Notes: generated by a model from the sequence alone, not told the origin. Shown: positions 38,501-47,960, counted from the first letter of the stretch. The stretch: DNA of 64,000 nucleotides from Deinococcus fonticola (GCF_004634215.1 NZ_SMMH01000011.1:1-64000), one strand, 5' to 3'. Program-made: numbers and translations.

Positions 38501-39237
38501 AGGTTCACGCCGACCGGCAGGCGCTCGCCCTGGCGGGTCAGCATCTCTTTCTCGTAAAAGCCCGAGCTGCCGTGCTGGAACGCCCGCTCGAACGCCGCCG
38601 CGTCCCCCGGCAGGTACTCGGGCGGGGTCAGGTGTGCCCAGTCGATGCGGCCCGCCTCAAAGTCGGCGCGTGTGAAATCCAGCATGCTCAGGTAAGCGTC
38701 GTTCACCTGGATCAGCTGCCCCCCCAGGTCACCCACCGCGATGCCGATGGGGCTGGCCTCTACCAGCCGGTCGAACCGGGCCGCCTGCATTTCGGGCAGG
38801 GTCTCGGGCTGGCATGTGTCCCGGCAGGCCAGGGCACACGCCAGCGCCAGGGTTTGCAGGAAAGCCCGCTCCTGGGCGGTGACTGGTTGCTCCTCAGGAA
38901 ACCGGAAGGCCAGCACGCCCAGCAGCGGGTCGGCCCCAGGAAGCGGCAACACCAGCGTGTCCGCTGGCCACTCGCCTTCCTTCGGCAGGATGTCCGGCCA
39001 GCGGAAAGAGGTGTCCTGAGGAACTGCCGCCGCCAGCCGCCCCTCGTCGGCGCTGACCCCATGGGTACCGGGCAGGTACGCCGCTCCGCTCTGCGCCGCT
39101 GTGCCGCGCAGGGCCGCCTGCAAGGTGACCCACGCCGCCTCGCCTGGCCCCCCGGCGCGGGTCAGTTGGGCTAGGACGTCAGGCAGGGAAGGCGGCAGGG
39201 GGGCGTCAGGCAGCATGGGTCGGTTGCCGGCCATCAT
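35548..39237 (-). CDS. Multi-GAF/PAS sensor histidine kinase
   Basis: A 1229-residue soluble kinase with no membrane segment. Order: a GAF-like N-terminal region (about 25-140), a PAS domain (150-265, FDRLVEASPIGIAVGDLGGQ), then four GAF-like domains at about 300-450, 465-630, 645-815 and 830-990. These are followed by HisKA with His1020 in FAYVASHDLQEPL, and HATPase_c (QNLIGNALKF, DNGIGIAPEHFGRIF, GSGIGLSIARRIVE). GAF 3 resembles GAF 1, and GAF 4 resembles GAF 2, so a two-GAF block was duplicated. No bilin-binding Cys/His pair of phytochromes is evident. No response regulator is adjacent, so the partner is unknown. Confidence 0.88.
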   Translation of the reverse strand: MMAGNRPMLPDAPLPPSLPDVLAQLTRAGGPGEAAWVTLQAALRGTAAQSGAAYLPGTHGVSADEGRLAAAVPQDTSFRWPDILPKEGEWPADTLVLPLPGADPLLGVLAFRFPEEQPVTAQERAFLQTLALACALACRDTCQPETLPEMQAARFDRLVEASPIGIAVGDLGGQLIQVNDAYLSMLDFTRADFEAGRIDWAHLTPPEYLPGDAAAFERAFQHGSSGFYEKEMLTRQGERLPVGVNLVRYHDTQAQYVVGYVQDLRPQRAHERSLRAYSSTLEQQLQQGSELLAQHVLAQDAFVAFVEATGTETDPLMLARRAAEVLHGTLPQTSVMYFELEGGLWKARVGSPDVPDSALKELQRGLPQDTRSFEVALGSPEVVFTDTWSGGASPLEAAHIYGAAALLALSRRDPPGLLVVGTRGPHAWTEGERATVRGVGRSLGLALERAAATQRLEWQNTELEARTRALEGFTELTRDLALDGDVYALIRRAQELAQSLLPQGFAVYYEPEHDPLRGRLWRLKSQVGSVGNPDLQALLDAGLPFDDTQNLLIPWRSRQPYYQDAYDARQDNLGSDTVGQLQSTATIPMRVAGQVRGIFAFGLNQGRHWRRADKAVLESVAGSLGSAIERVEKTRRLEAERAGLDAFARFTEAVADETDVYALARRAVDVLRATLGPVSVAYFDLEGGHWRAKVCSPGLPRALWDGFQRGVPVQTPSFARAAEARQTLFVSDWAPGREGLAEAAGDGTSGDGAAQDSVADYGAAEYGAAAFHPYFVHGEARGLLAVGTAHAVSWTEREQAIIRATSRSLGLALERSAAAQHLRQQNAELAARTRALEAFAELTRDIDFQSDPYALINRAQQVMLSLTPPGYADYFEVQGGVWHSKARTGERRNPQLQATVDAGLPYDTLNTLRVPYETRQPTYQDTYDQRSDSLGEQVQQVGATAALPVRVDGDVHGVLALGLFEAHTWSASDRAVLETVVRALELALEGAQGVMALRRRTQELERSNQELEQFAYVASHDLQEPLRTVTSFTQLLLRRLDVTDPRAERYAQFIMEGTGRMSRLIQDLLEFSRVATQGREPTRVNTARVLEQVVHDLSVQLGTGRVQVGDLPDVQADGTQVRQLFQNLIGNALKFTSPERPALVQVSARREGHLIEFRVQDNGIGIAPEHFGRIFTIFQRLHHRGEYEGSGIGLSIARRIVERHGGTLWLDSLPGQGTTFFFTLLEAKA

Positions 39238-39301
39238 AGCGGCTCTGCACCCGGCGTCACGGTCAGACCCAGCCTGGTCTCACGCCAGGTTTCTTCAGCC
39301 T

Positions 39302-39619
39302 TTACAGCACGGCGTCCAGCCCGCTGAGGCATTCCTCGGCGATGGCGCGGGCGAGGGGATCGCGGGTGGTGCGGGCGTAACTGACGCCCTGTTGCAGGTG
39401 GTGCTGCCCGCCCGCCTCGTCCCCGATGAGGTGCAGGGTCTGGTAGATGGCCAGGTGAACGTGCGCCAGCAGGATGTCGCGCGTGCGCTCGGGCGGCAGC
39501 GCGCGCAGCAAGTCCAGGGCGTCGTGGTAGATGTTCATGGCCTTGCGGGTCTCGCCCTCCACCGCCCACTCGCGCCCCAGTTGCAGGTCACGGGCGGCCG
39601 TCAGGAAAGCGGGTCTCAT
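39302..39619 (-). CDS. Small TPR-like protein of unknown function
   Basis: A 105-residue all-helical protein (TAARDLQLGREWAVEGETRK, AMNIYHDALDLLRALPPERT, LLAHVHLAIYQTLHLIGDEA, HHLQQGVSYARTTRDPLA). The helix pattern and Ala/Leu/Tyr positions suggest two to three TPR-like repeats for protein binding. It is divergent from 39643, with a TACACT hexamer seven bases from its ATG that overlaps the -10 of the other gene. It follows the multi-GAF kinase promoter side by 65 bp on the same strand and could precede it in one transcript. Confidence 0.6.
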   Translation of the reverse strand: MRPAFLTAARDLQLGREWAVEGETRKAMNIYHDALDLLRALPPERTRDILLAHVHLAIYQTLHLIGDEAGGQHHLQQGVSYARTTRDPLARAIAEECLSGLDAVL

Positions 39620-39642
39620 GCCGGAAAGTGTAGCGTGTGGGC

Positions 39643-39879
39643 ATGGAAGGGTGGCTCGGAGCGGTGATCCTGATGTGCAGTGGCCTGGGCTGGGGGCGGC
39701 AGGTCTCGGCGCAGGGCGTGACCCTGCCTCCCCTGCTGCTGAGCATCGTCGCCAGCGGACTGGGCCTGGGGCTGTGCATTCAGGCGGCCGCCCGTGGACA
39801 CGACCTGCCGCTGGCCCTGGGAGCCACCGGGGCGCTGGGCCTGGCCACGCTCATGGCCTTAAAACCAGGGAGAGACTAA
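39643..39879 (+). CDS. Small two-to-three-pass membrane protein
   Basis: A 78-residue hydrophobic protein (WLGAVILMCSGLGWG, PPLLLSIVASGLGLGLCIQAA, LPLALGATGALGLATLMAL). No family is recognised. The ATG at 39643 follows TAGCGT by six bases, so a leaderless transcript is likely. Only 23 bp separate its start codon from that of the divergent TPR-like gene, and the two -10 hexamers share bases. Confidence 0.5.
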   Translation: MEGWLGAVILMCSGLGWGRQVSAQGVTLPPLLLSIVASGLGLGLCIQAAARGHDLPLALGATGALGLATLMALKPGRD

Positions 39880-39948
39880 GCGCCGTCTGCCACGCGGGCC
39901 GGCTCGTGTCAGGCCTTTGCGATGAATGCCTGGCGATAATCGGATGTC

Positions 39949-40557
39949 ATGGCTGAACTGTGGATTTTTGGGCTTCTGGCGCTGCCGATGCTCGCACTGG
40001 GGTTCTTCCTGCTGTGGTTTGGCGGATACACCCTCTGGGCCTATCTTTTCGGTGGTCAGGTCAACGACCCTTACCAGTGGCCCGAAGTGAAGGGCAACGT
40101 TATGGACTACGACGTGGAGCGTGAATATCGTGGCAACCGGATCGCCCTGCACCGTGGAACGCATACGGAACTGGTAAATGTAAAGGTGACGGTTCAACTG
40201 CCTGACGGTGCGCTCGCTCAGGTGAATCCGCCGGAATTGTGGCAAATGAAGGTCGTGCAGCCCGAGGGCCTGAATTTCAGGGCGTTCATGAGGCAAGTGG
40301 ACGAACTGGCGCTGGCTCAGGCGAAGCGCACGCTTCCAGTCGGCAGCCAGATCACGGTGGCCAGTGCACAGGCCGCAGGAAGTCGCTTCTCTGCAAGCAC
40401 TGGGAGACGCTGGACAGCGGCTTTCTCGAAGGGAAGCAGCGCCTCCAGACCGGTGGCGATTTTTGCCATGCTGATGTTTAGCGGGGTTGGGATAGGGCTG
40501 CTGGCCGTCTCAGCCCTGATGATCTGGGGCGCTTTTGCCAGTCAGCAGGGTCATTGA
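39949..40557 (+). CDS. DUF3592-like membrane protein
   Basis: A 202-residue protein with an N-terminal helix (IFGLLALPMLALGFFLLWFG), an extracytoplasmic-type beta domain (PYQWPEVKGNVMDYDVEREY, NVKVTVQLPDGALAQVNP) and a C-terminal helix (VAIFAMLMFSGVGIGLLAVS). The two-helix layout with a WPxxxGxV strand resembles DUF3592 proteins; the match is tentative. A degraded paralogue lies at 47201-47932, so this copy gives the intact template. GATAAT eight bases before the ATG suggests a leaderless start. Confidence 0.6.
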   Translation: MAELWIFGLLALPMLALGFFLLWFGGYTLWAYLFGGQVNDPYQWPEVKGNVMDYDVEREYRGNRIALHRGTHTELVNVKVTVQLPDGALAQVNPPELWQMKVVQPEGLNFRAFMRQVDELALAQAKRTLPVGSQITVASAQAAGSRFSASTGRRWTAAFSKGSSASRPVAIFAMLMFSGVGIGLLAVSALMIWGAFASQQGH

Positions 40558-40644
40558 TGCGGCCGGGTGGCGGGCTGCCCCAGAGCATTGAACTGCCCTA
40601 GTCACTCGGGGTGGGCTGTGGGCTGAAATCGCTAGAGTGACGGC

Positions 40645-42066
40645 ATGAAGTACGTGTCCACGCGCGGTGCGGCCAATCTGGGTCAGTTCTCGGAGGTGCT
40701 GCTGATGGGCCTGGCCCCGGACGGCGGGCTGGCGATGCCCGAGCATCTTCCCACCTTCAGCCCGCAGGAGCTGGAGGACTTGCGCCACCTGAAATACGCC
40801 GACCTGGCCTTTGCGGTGATGCGCCCGTTCATCACGGACATTCCCGAGGCGGACTTGCGCCGCCTGCTGCGCGAAACCTACCGCCCGGAAGTGTTTCACA
40901 GTCCGGACATCACGCCCGTGACGCCACTGGGGAACTCGGGGCTGTTTCTGCTGGAACTGTCGAACGGCCCCTCGCTGGCCTTCAAGGACATGGCCATGCA
41001 GTTTCTGGGGCAGGTGTTCGAGTACGTGCTGGAGCAGCGTGACGAATACCTGAACATCCTGGGCGCGACCTCCGGGGACACCGGCAGCGCCGCCGAGTAC
41101 GCCATGCTGAATAAGCCGCGCGTGAACGTGTTCATGCTCTCGCCGCACGGGCGCATGAGCGCCTTTCAGCAGGCGCAGATGTTCAGCCTCCAGGAGCCGA
41201 ACATCTTCAACATCGCGGTCGAAGGCGTGTTCGACGACTGCCAGGATCTGGTGAAGGCCGTCAATGCCGACGCCGGATTCAAGGCGACCTACCGCATCGG
41301 CGCGGTGAACTCCATCAACTGGGCGCGGGTGCTGGCGCAGGCGGTGTACTACTTCAGGGCCTACTTCGCGCTAGACCTGCCTGCCGGAGCCGAGGTGGAC
41401 TTCTGCGTTCCCAGCGGCAATTTCGGCAACGTGTTTGCCGGGTATCTGGCAAAAAAGATGGGCCTGCCGGTGGGCCAACTGGTGGTCGCCAGCAACGAGA
41501 ACGACGTGCTGTACGAATTTTTCACTACCGGCGCGTACCATGTGCGGCCCGGCGAGCAGGTGGCGAAAACCTCCAGCCCCAGCATGGACATCGGCAAGGC
41601 CAGCAACTTCGAGCGTTACCTGTACCTGATCGCGGGCGAAAGCGGCGAGCAGGTGGCGGGGTGGTGGCAGGCGGTCGGGCGCGGCGAAGTGGTGAACCTG
41701 GGTGGAACGCCCCACTGGGACGCCGTGCAGGCCAGCGGCTTCGTGGCCGGGCGCAGCACCCACGCCGACCGGCTGCGTACCATAGAGCACGTCGACGGGC
41801 AGTACGGGCGCCTGATCGATCCGCACACCGCCGACGGCGTGCTGGTGGGGCAGCACTTTCAGCGCCCCGGCGTGCCGATGGTGTGCCTGGAAACCGCGCT
41901 GCCCGCCAAATTCGAGGAAACCGTGCTGGAAGCCGTGGGACGCCGGCCGGAGCGTCCCGAACGTTTCCGGGACATCGAGCAACAAGGGCGTCACGGCGTG
42001 GTGCTGCCCAACGACGTGCAGGCGCTAAAAACGTATATTCGGGAGCAACTCGAGCAGAAAATCTGA
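40645..42066 (+). CDS. thrC: Threonine synthase
   Basis: A 473-residue PLP enzyme that converts O-phosphohomoserine to threonine. It has the N-terminal MKYVSTRGAANLGQFSEVLL, PLP-Lys in GPSLAFKDMAMQFLG, ATSGDTGSAAEYAM, the phosphate loop VPSGNFGNVFAGYLA, and the bacterial long-form C-terminal domain. TAGAGT six bases before the ATG indicates a leaderless start. It follows the asd-based aspartate pathway but is not linked to it. No leader ORF is seen before this gene. Confidence 0.94.
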   Translation: MKYVSTRGAANLGQFSEVLLMGLAPDGGLAMPEHLPTFSPQELEDLRHLKYADLAFAVMRPFITDIPEADLRRLLRETYRPEVFHSPDITPVTPLGNSGLFLLELSNGPSLAFKDMAMQFLGQVFEYVLEQRDEYLNILGATSGDTGSAAEYAMLNKPRVNVFMLSPHGRMSAFQQAQMFSLQEPNIFNIAVEGVFDDCQDLVKAVNADAGFKATYRIGAVNSINWARVLAQAVYYFRAYFALDLPAGAEVDFCVPSGNFGNVFAGYLAKKMGLPVGQLVVASNENDVLYEFFTTGAYHVRPGEQVAKTSSPSMDIGKASNFERYLYLIAGESGEQVAGWWQAVGRGEVVNLGGTPHWDAVQASGFVAGRSTHADRLRTIEHVDGQYGRLIDPHTADGVLVGQHFQRPGVPMVCLETALPAKFEETVLEAVGRRPERPERFRDIEQQGRHGVVLPNDVQALKTYIREQLEQKI

Positions 42067-42126
42067 GGCGCCCGCCCCGGCTTGTCCACTCGCCCCGTCT
42101 CATTCTCACCCGCAAGGAGCCAAGCC

Positions 42127-43272
42127 ATGCCCGCACTGCGCCCAGACATGCGCCCCGACATCGACCCTGACGGCCTGCTGGAGTACTCGGTCGTCTACAC
42201 GGACCGCTCGCTGAACCACATGTCCGCTGTGTTTAAGCAGGTGATGCGCGACCTCTCGGCCGACCTGAAGGCGGTGTACCACGCCGACGCGCTCGCCATC
42301 GTGCCGGGTTCCGGCACCTTCGGCATGGAAGCGGTGGTAAACCAGCTGGCGCAGGGCGAACACTGTGTGGTGATTCGCAACGGCTGGTTCAGTTACCGCT
42401 GGACGCAGATTTTCGAACGTTCCCGCGTGCCGGGGTCGACCACCGTGCTGATCGCGCAGCATCAGGAAAGCCAGACCAGCCCGTTCGTGCCCTTTCCCAT
42501 CGAGGACGCCGTGGCGACCATCCGGCGCGAACGGCCCGCGCTGGTGTTCGCGCCGCACGTGGAAACCTCGGCGGGCCTGATCCTGCCTGAAGATTACCTC
42601 CGGGCGCTGGCGGACGCCGTGCACGAGGTCGGGGGGCTGCTGGTCATTGACTGCATCGCCTCCGGGTGCGTGTGGCTGGACATGCAGGCGCTGGGCATCG
42701 ACGTGCTGCTGACCGCGCCGCAGAAGGGCTGGAGCAGCACCCCGTGCGCCGGCATCGTGCTGCTCAGCGCGCGGGCGCTGGAGCGCGTAAACGCCACCGA
42801 GTCCGTGAGCTTCAGCCTCGACCTGAAGAAGTGGCGCGCCGTCATGCAGGCCTACGAAGAAGGCGGGGCGGCTTACCACGCCACCATGCCCACCGACGGG
42901 CTGCGGCAGTTCCGGGACACCATCCGGGAGGTGCAGGCCTTTGGACTGGAGAACGCGAAAAAAGCCCAGTGGGCACTGGGGCAACGGGTGCGCACCCTGC
43001 TGAGGGACGCCGGGTTCCACAGCGTGGCCGCCCCCGGATTCGAGGCCCCCGGCGTGGTCGTGTGCTACACGGACCGGGACGACCTGCACACCGGGAAGGC
43101 CTTCGCGCAGGTCGGGGTGCAGATCGCCGCCGGGGTGCCCCTGAAGTGCGACGAACCCGCCGGGTTCAAGACCTTCCGGGTCGGCTTATTCGGCCTGGAC
43201 AAGCTGAGGGACGTGGACGCCGCCGCAGAGCGCTTCGGGCAGGCGCTGCGGCAGGTGCTGGCCGCCCGTTAA
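42127..43272 (+). CDS. Class V aminotransferase (alanine-glyoxylate type)
   Basis: A 381-residue PLP aminotransferase. It has the cofactor loop VPGSGTFGMEAVVNQLA, the Asp in LLVIDCIASGCVW and the Schiff-base Lys in LTAPQKGWSSTPCAG. The fold group includes alanine-glyoxylate, serine-glyoxylate and serine-pyruvate aminotransferases; the exact substrate cannot be read from the sequence. AAGGAG lies before the ATG at 42127, 60 bp behind thrC, so the two are probably one operon. That suggests amino-acid synthesis or serine/glycine exchange. Confidence 0.82.
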   Translation: MPALRPDMRPDIDPDGLLEYSVVYTDRSLNHMSAVFKQVMRDLSADLKAVYHADALAIVPGSGTFGMEAVVNQLAQGEHCVVIRNGWFSYRWTQIFERSRVPGSTTVLIAQHQESQTSPFVPFPIEDAVATIRRERPALVFAPHVETSAGLILPEDYLRALADAVHEVGGLLVIDCIASGCVWLDMQALGIDVLLTAPQKGWSSTPCAGIVLLSARALERVNATESVSFSLDLKKWRAVMQAYEEGGAAYHATMPTDGLRQFRDTIREVQAFGLENAKKAQWALGQRVRTLLRDAGFHSVAAPGFEAPGVVVCYTDRDDLHTGKAFAQVGVQIAAGVPLKCDEPAGFKTFRVGLFGLDKLRDVDAAAERFGQALRQVLAAR

Positions 43273-43296
43273 ACACTGCGCCTCTAGATATTAGGC

Positions 43297-43890
43297 CTAA
43301 AGCCAGCCTTTTTCGCGGGCACTGCGGGCCGCCTCCACGCGGGTCTGCGCGCCGAGCTTGCTGATGGCCTCGGACAGGTAATTGCGGACGGTGCCCTCCG
43401 AGAGGTGCAGCTGCGCGGCGATGACGGCGGTGCTGGCTCCACCCTCGGCCTGGCGCAGCACCTGGCGTTCGCGCTCGGTAAGGGGGTCTTGCTCCCCCCA
43501 GGCCTCGGCGGCCAGGTGCGGGTCGATGGCCCGCCCGCCCGCGTGTACCCGACGAATGGCCTCCGCGAGTTCGGATGCCGGCGCGTCTTTCAGCAGGTAG
43601 CCGCTTGCGCCCACGTCCAGCGCGCGGCGCAGGTAGCCGGCCCGCCCGAAGGTGGTCACGATGATGACGCGCACGCCGGCCCCCTCTTCCTTCACTTTCG
43701 CCGCCAGGTCAAGGCCGGAGAGTTTCGGCATTTCGATGTCGGTCACCAGCACGTCCGGCCGCAACTCGCGCACCCGGCTCAGGGCCGCCTCGCCGTCTGG
43801 CGCGGTGCCCACCACCTCCAGGTCGCCTTCCAGCGACAGCAGCGCCGACAGGGCCCCCAGCACCAGGGCCTGATCCTCGGCCAGTACCAC
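43297..43890 (-). CDS. NarL/LuxR-family response regulator
   Basis: A 197-residue regulator. The receiver (residues 1-115) has the acidic pair near VLAEDQ, the phospho-acceptor Asp in DVLVTDIEMP, the Thr in IIVTTF and the Lys in YLLKDAP. The C-terminal HTH has LTERERQVLRQAEGGASTAV and LSEGTVRNYLSEAISKL. Most relatives start MIRVVLAED; here those codons read CTG ATT CGC GTG, overlapping the kinase stop, so initiation may be at CTG or ATT just upstream of the GTG at 43890. It is the last gene of the ABC/two-component operon. Confidence 0.9.
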   Translation of the reverse strand: MVLAEDQALVLGALSALLSLEGDLEVVGTAPDGEAALSRVRELRPDVLVTDIEMPKLSGLDLAAKVKEEGAGVRVIIVTTFGRAGYLRRALDVGASGYLLKDAPASELAEAIRRVHAGGRAIDPHLAAEAWGEQDPLTERERQVLRQAEGGASTAVIAAQLHLSEGTVRNYLSEAISKLGAQTRVEAARSAREKGWL

Positions 43891-43895
43891 GCGAA

Positions 43896-45041
43896 TCAGG
43901 AGAACACCTTCCGGTCGGCCAGCGTGCCTTCTGCCAGCGTGGGCGCGGCCCGCTCCTCCGCCGGGAAATGCGCGCTCAGGCGCGTGCCCTGCCGTCCGTC
44001 GCGTTCCAGCGTGCCGCCAATAGCCCGCAGGCGTTCGCGCATGCTGTTCAGGCCGGTGCCCTCGGGTGCATCGCCGCCAATTCCGTTGTCGTGGATGGTC
44101 AGGGTGTGCCCGGCCGGCGTGCGGGTCAGGCTGACCCGAACCTCGCTGGCCTTCGCGTGCCGGACGATGTTCGTCACGGCCTCGCGCAGCAGCATGGCGG
44201 CGGTGGGTTCGGCCATGCCGGGCAGCTCAGGCAGCGAATCCATGACCTCCAGTTTAACCCCGGCGGCGTCCAGCGCGACCTTGGCGCGGGCCAGCTCGGC
44301 CCCGAAGCCGCTGCCCCGGTAACCGCGCACGGCGCTGCGCACTTCCTGCAAGGCCCCGCGCGAAATGCGCTCGACTTCGCGGATTTCCTCGGCGGCTCTG
44401 GCCGGGTCGACGGCCGCGAGTTTGCCGGCCAGTTCGCTTTTCAGCACGATCACGCTGAGGGTGTGGCCCAGCAGGTCATGCAGGTCGCGGGCGATGCGTT
44501 CGCGTTCGGCGTCGGCGGCCAGCCGCTCCTTTTCCTGCTGCACCTGCGCCAGTTTGCGCCGCGCCGCCAGGCTGGTGTAACCGGCATAATTGCCGTAAGC
44601 GGCCACCGGAATGAAGACGGTGAACAGGTAATCGCCCAGTTGCCCGTGGATGACCTGAATCATGACCAGCATCAGCAGGACGTTGATGCCCGCCCCCAGC
44701 AGCGCCACGCTCCCCCGGCGCTGCCAGCCGATCAGGCTCGCGCCGTAGATCAGGAAACTGAGCGAGGAAGGCCCGTACAGCCACCAGCCCAGCGCCCACA
44801 GGCCCGCCCCGGCCAGCCAGCCCGCGTAGGCCCAGCGGTCGTCGGGCCTGTCCAGCAGGAAGGTGCGCGCGTACACCAGCGAGAAGGCCAGCAGGCTGCC
44901 CCAGAACAGCAGCGTGTGCGGCAGCGGGCGGGGCTGGGCGGCAAACGCCTGAATGGGATAGATCATCCAGATCAGCCAGATCAGCGGGAAAAGGTCCCAG
45001 AAGTGCGGTCTGCGGAAGGGGCGTGGGGTGGCATGGGTCAT
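43896..45041 (-). CDS. DesK-type sensor histidine kinase
   Basis: A 381-residue membrane kinase with five to six N-terminal helices (residues about 15-150), a coiled linker (LAQVQQEKERLAADAERERI) and HisKA_3 with the phospho-His in IARDLHDLLGHTLSVIV. HATPase (LREAVTNIVRHAKASEV, HDNGIGGDAPEGTGLNSMRE) follows. This layout is that of DesK/LiaS-like sensors of membrane state. GGAGGAACC precedes the ATG. It sits between an ABC-2 exporter and its cognate regulator, which suggests that the system senses a compound or stress handled by the exporter. Confidence 0.9.
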   Translation of the reverse strand: MTHATPRPFRRPHFWDLFPLIWLIWMIYPIQAFAAQPRPLPHTLLFWGSLLAFSLVYARTFLLDRPDDRWAYAGWLAGAGLWALGWWLYGPSSLSFLIYGASLIGWQRRGSVALLGAGINVLLMLVMIQVIHGQLGDYLFTVFIPVAAYGNYAGYTSLAARRKLAQVQQEKERLAADAERERIARDLHDLLGHTLSVIVLKSELAGKLAAVDPARAAEEIREVERISRGALQEVRSAVRGYRGSGFGAELARAKVALDAAGVKLEVMDSLPELPGMAEPTAAMLLREAVTNIVRHAKASEVRVSLTRTPAGHTLTIHDNGIGGDAPEGTGLNSMRERLRAIGGTLERDGRQGTRLSAHFPAEERAAPTLAEGTLADRKVFS

Positions 45042-45220
45042 GGTTCCTCCGCAGGGGAAAAGGGGCGCACCTCAATGATGCACCCCGCCCGGGGTGAGAA
45101 GCCTCGCGTTTGTTCCGTGCTGCCTGTGGCAGAGCGCCGGAGGGCTCACTTCAGGTCCGGGTTGTTCCTGTTCGCTCGACCCTTCCCAGTGATTTCCTCA
45201 CGGAGGGGCCGGAAGGCTTC

Positions 45221-46027
<807 letters not shown>

Positions 46028-46090
46028 GGGGCCTCCTTTACGGGTGAGGAAAAACAGGGGGAAAAGTGTTCTTGGCTTTCAAAGGGGTGG

Positions 46091-46978
<888 letters not shown>

Positions 46979-46997
46979 AACGCCATCTTCTCGCCTG

Positions 46998-47027
46998 ACT
47001 CTACCGGGGCGTAGTGGCGGCTGTCAG
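46998..47027 (-). promoter_or_regulatory. Promoter of the exporter/two-component operon
   Basis: On the minus strand CTGACA (47027-47022) and TAGAGT (47003-46998) are spaced by 18 bp, 20 bp ahead of the ATPase start codon. Confidence 0.5.
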
Positions 47028-47036
47028 GCGGCGCAG

Positions 47037-47050
47037 ATGACAGATGTCAT
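47037..47050. promoter_or_regulatory. 14-bp palindromic operator, likely target of the LuxR-type regulator
   Basis: ATGACA-GA-TGTCAT has perfect 6-bp arms and lies ten bases upstream of the -35 hexamer, a position suited to an activator. NarL/LuxR-type regulators of exporter operons commonly bind such short palindromes. The assignment to the local regulator is inference. Confidence 0.5.
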
Positions 47051-47200
47051 ATGGTTCTGGGTTTTACTCCGCGTTGTCCAGAACCGTATTGTCTCCTCCT
47101 CACAACTGGCCCGAAAGAATGGGATGGTTCTCCATTACTCAGAGCTGTAGCAGCCGTTCCTTCTCATACGTCATAAGCTCAGGCGGCAACATGCCGGCAC

Positions 47201-47932
47201 ATGGCCGCCCTTGTCTTCACCCTGATTTTTGCGCTGCCCCTGCTGGCACTGGGCGCTTTTCTGGTCTGGCTCAGCAGCGCCAGCTTACGAAGCTACCTGT
47301 TCGGCGGCCCGCGCGATGACCCTTTTCAATGGCCGGAAGTGCCTGGAACCGTGCTGGCTCACCGGGTCGATCCCGAATACCGGGGAACCGCATCGACGTG
47401 ACGCGTGGCCCCAACGTAGAGAACGTGCAAGTCTAGAGCAGTTCTCCGAATTCCGTCATACGTGGAAGGGCACCCCGTATGACTCCATTCTCCGCTCTGC
47501 TCATCTAAATTCACTCGCTTCGCTCGGACAAAAGGTGCTTCGTTCTTTTGTCAAATGCTCTACATCACCGTACGCTTGCCGGAAGGTCAGCAGGCCGAAC
47601 TGATTCCGGCCGAACTGGCCAATATGCCCGTGTGGCAACCGCTCCATATGGACTTCGGCACCTTCATGCGTGAAGTAGACTCGCTGGCCCTCGCTCAGGC
47701 GCAGCAGACCCTCCCGGTCGGAAGCACTGTCAAGGTGCAGACCGACCCGGCGCGGCGCGGTTTCAAGGGCCGCAGCGGAATCCACTGGACTTCCGCCTCA
47801 GACCGGCATGCCACGGCGTCCAAACCACTTTCTCTTCTGGTCATGCTGTTCCTGCTCGGCTTCGGGGTCTTCATGCTGCTGCTCAGCGGTGCGATGCTGT
47901 GGGCTTCCACGTCAGGCGCGCTCTCCAGGTAA
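47201..47932 (+). pseudogene. Degraded paralogue of the DUF3592-like gene, split by a MITE and a frameshift
   Basis: The first part (MAALVFTLIFALPLLALGAF, FGGPRDDPFQWPEVPGTVLA, VDPEYRG) and the last part (YITVRLPEGQQAELIPAELA, FMREVDSLALAQAQQTLPVG) align along their length with the intact protein at 39949-40557. A single base is missing near 47388-47393 (CGGGGAACC where the intact copy has CGTGGCAACC). The reading frame is then interrupted at 47434 by MITE copy B. Removing the MITE and one TA restores the alignment exactly at VQV-Y-ITVRLP. The last fragment ends with a hydrophobic helix and stop at 47932. The gene is non-functional. Confidence 0.8.
47434..47562 (+). mobile_element. TA-targeting MITE, copy B (125-bp body) inside the pseudogene
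   Basis: The body at 47436-47560 is flanked by TA on both sides (47434-47435 and 47561-47562). Its ends are GAGCAGTTCTCCGAATTC and TTCTTTTGTCAAATGCTC. Precise excision with one TA restores codon alignment of the host gene, which establishes both borders. Internal hairpins are GTCATACG/CGTATGAC (47453-47481 region) and GACAAAAG/CTTTTGTC near the right end. Confidence 0.85.
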
Positions 47933-47960
47933 ACCCCGCTTCTTTTTGTCGGGGAAACAC

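Noticed and set aside
35527..39174. A 1215-codon open frame on the plus strand
   Set aside because: It is the antisense shadow of the histidine kinase gene. Its translation is rich in Arg, Gln, His and Gly with no recognisable domain, as expected in high-GC DNA.
47037..47050. The palindrome as a Deinococcus radiation/desiccation response motif
   Set aside because: That motif is a 17-bp palindrome with a different core; here the arms are ATGACA/TGTCAT and the context is an exporter/two-component operon.
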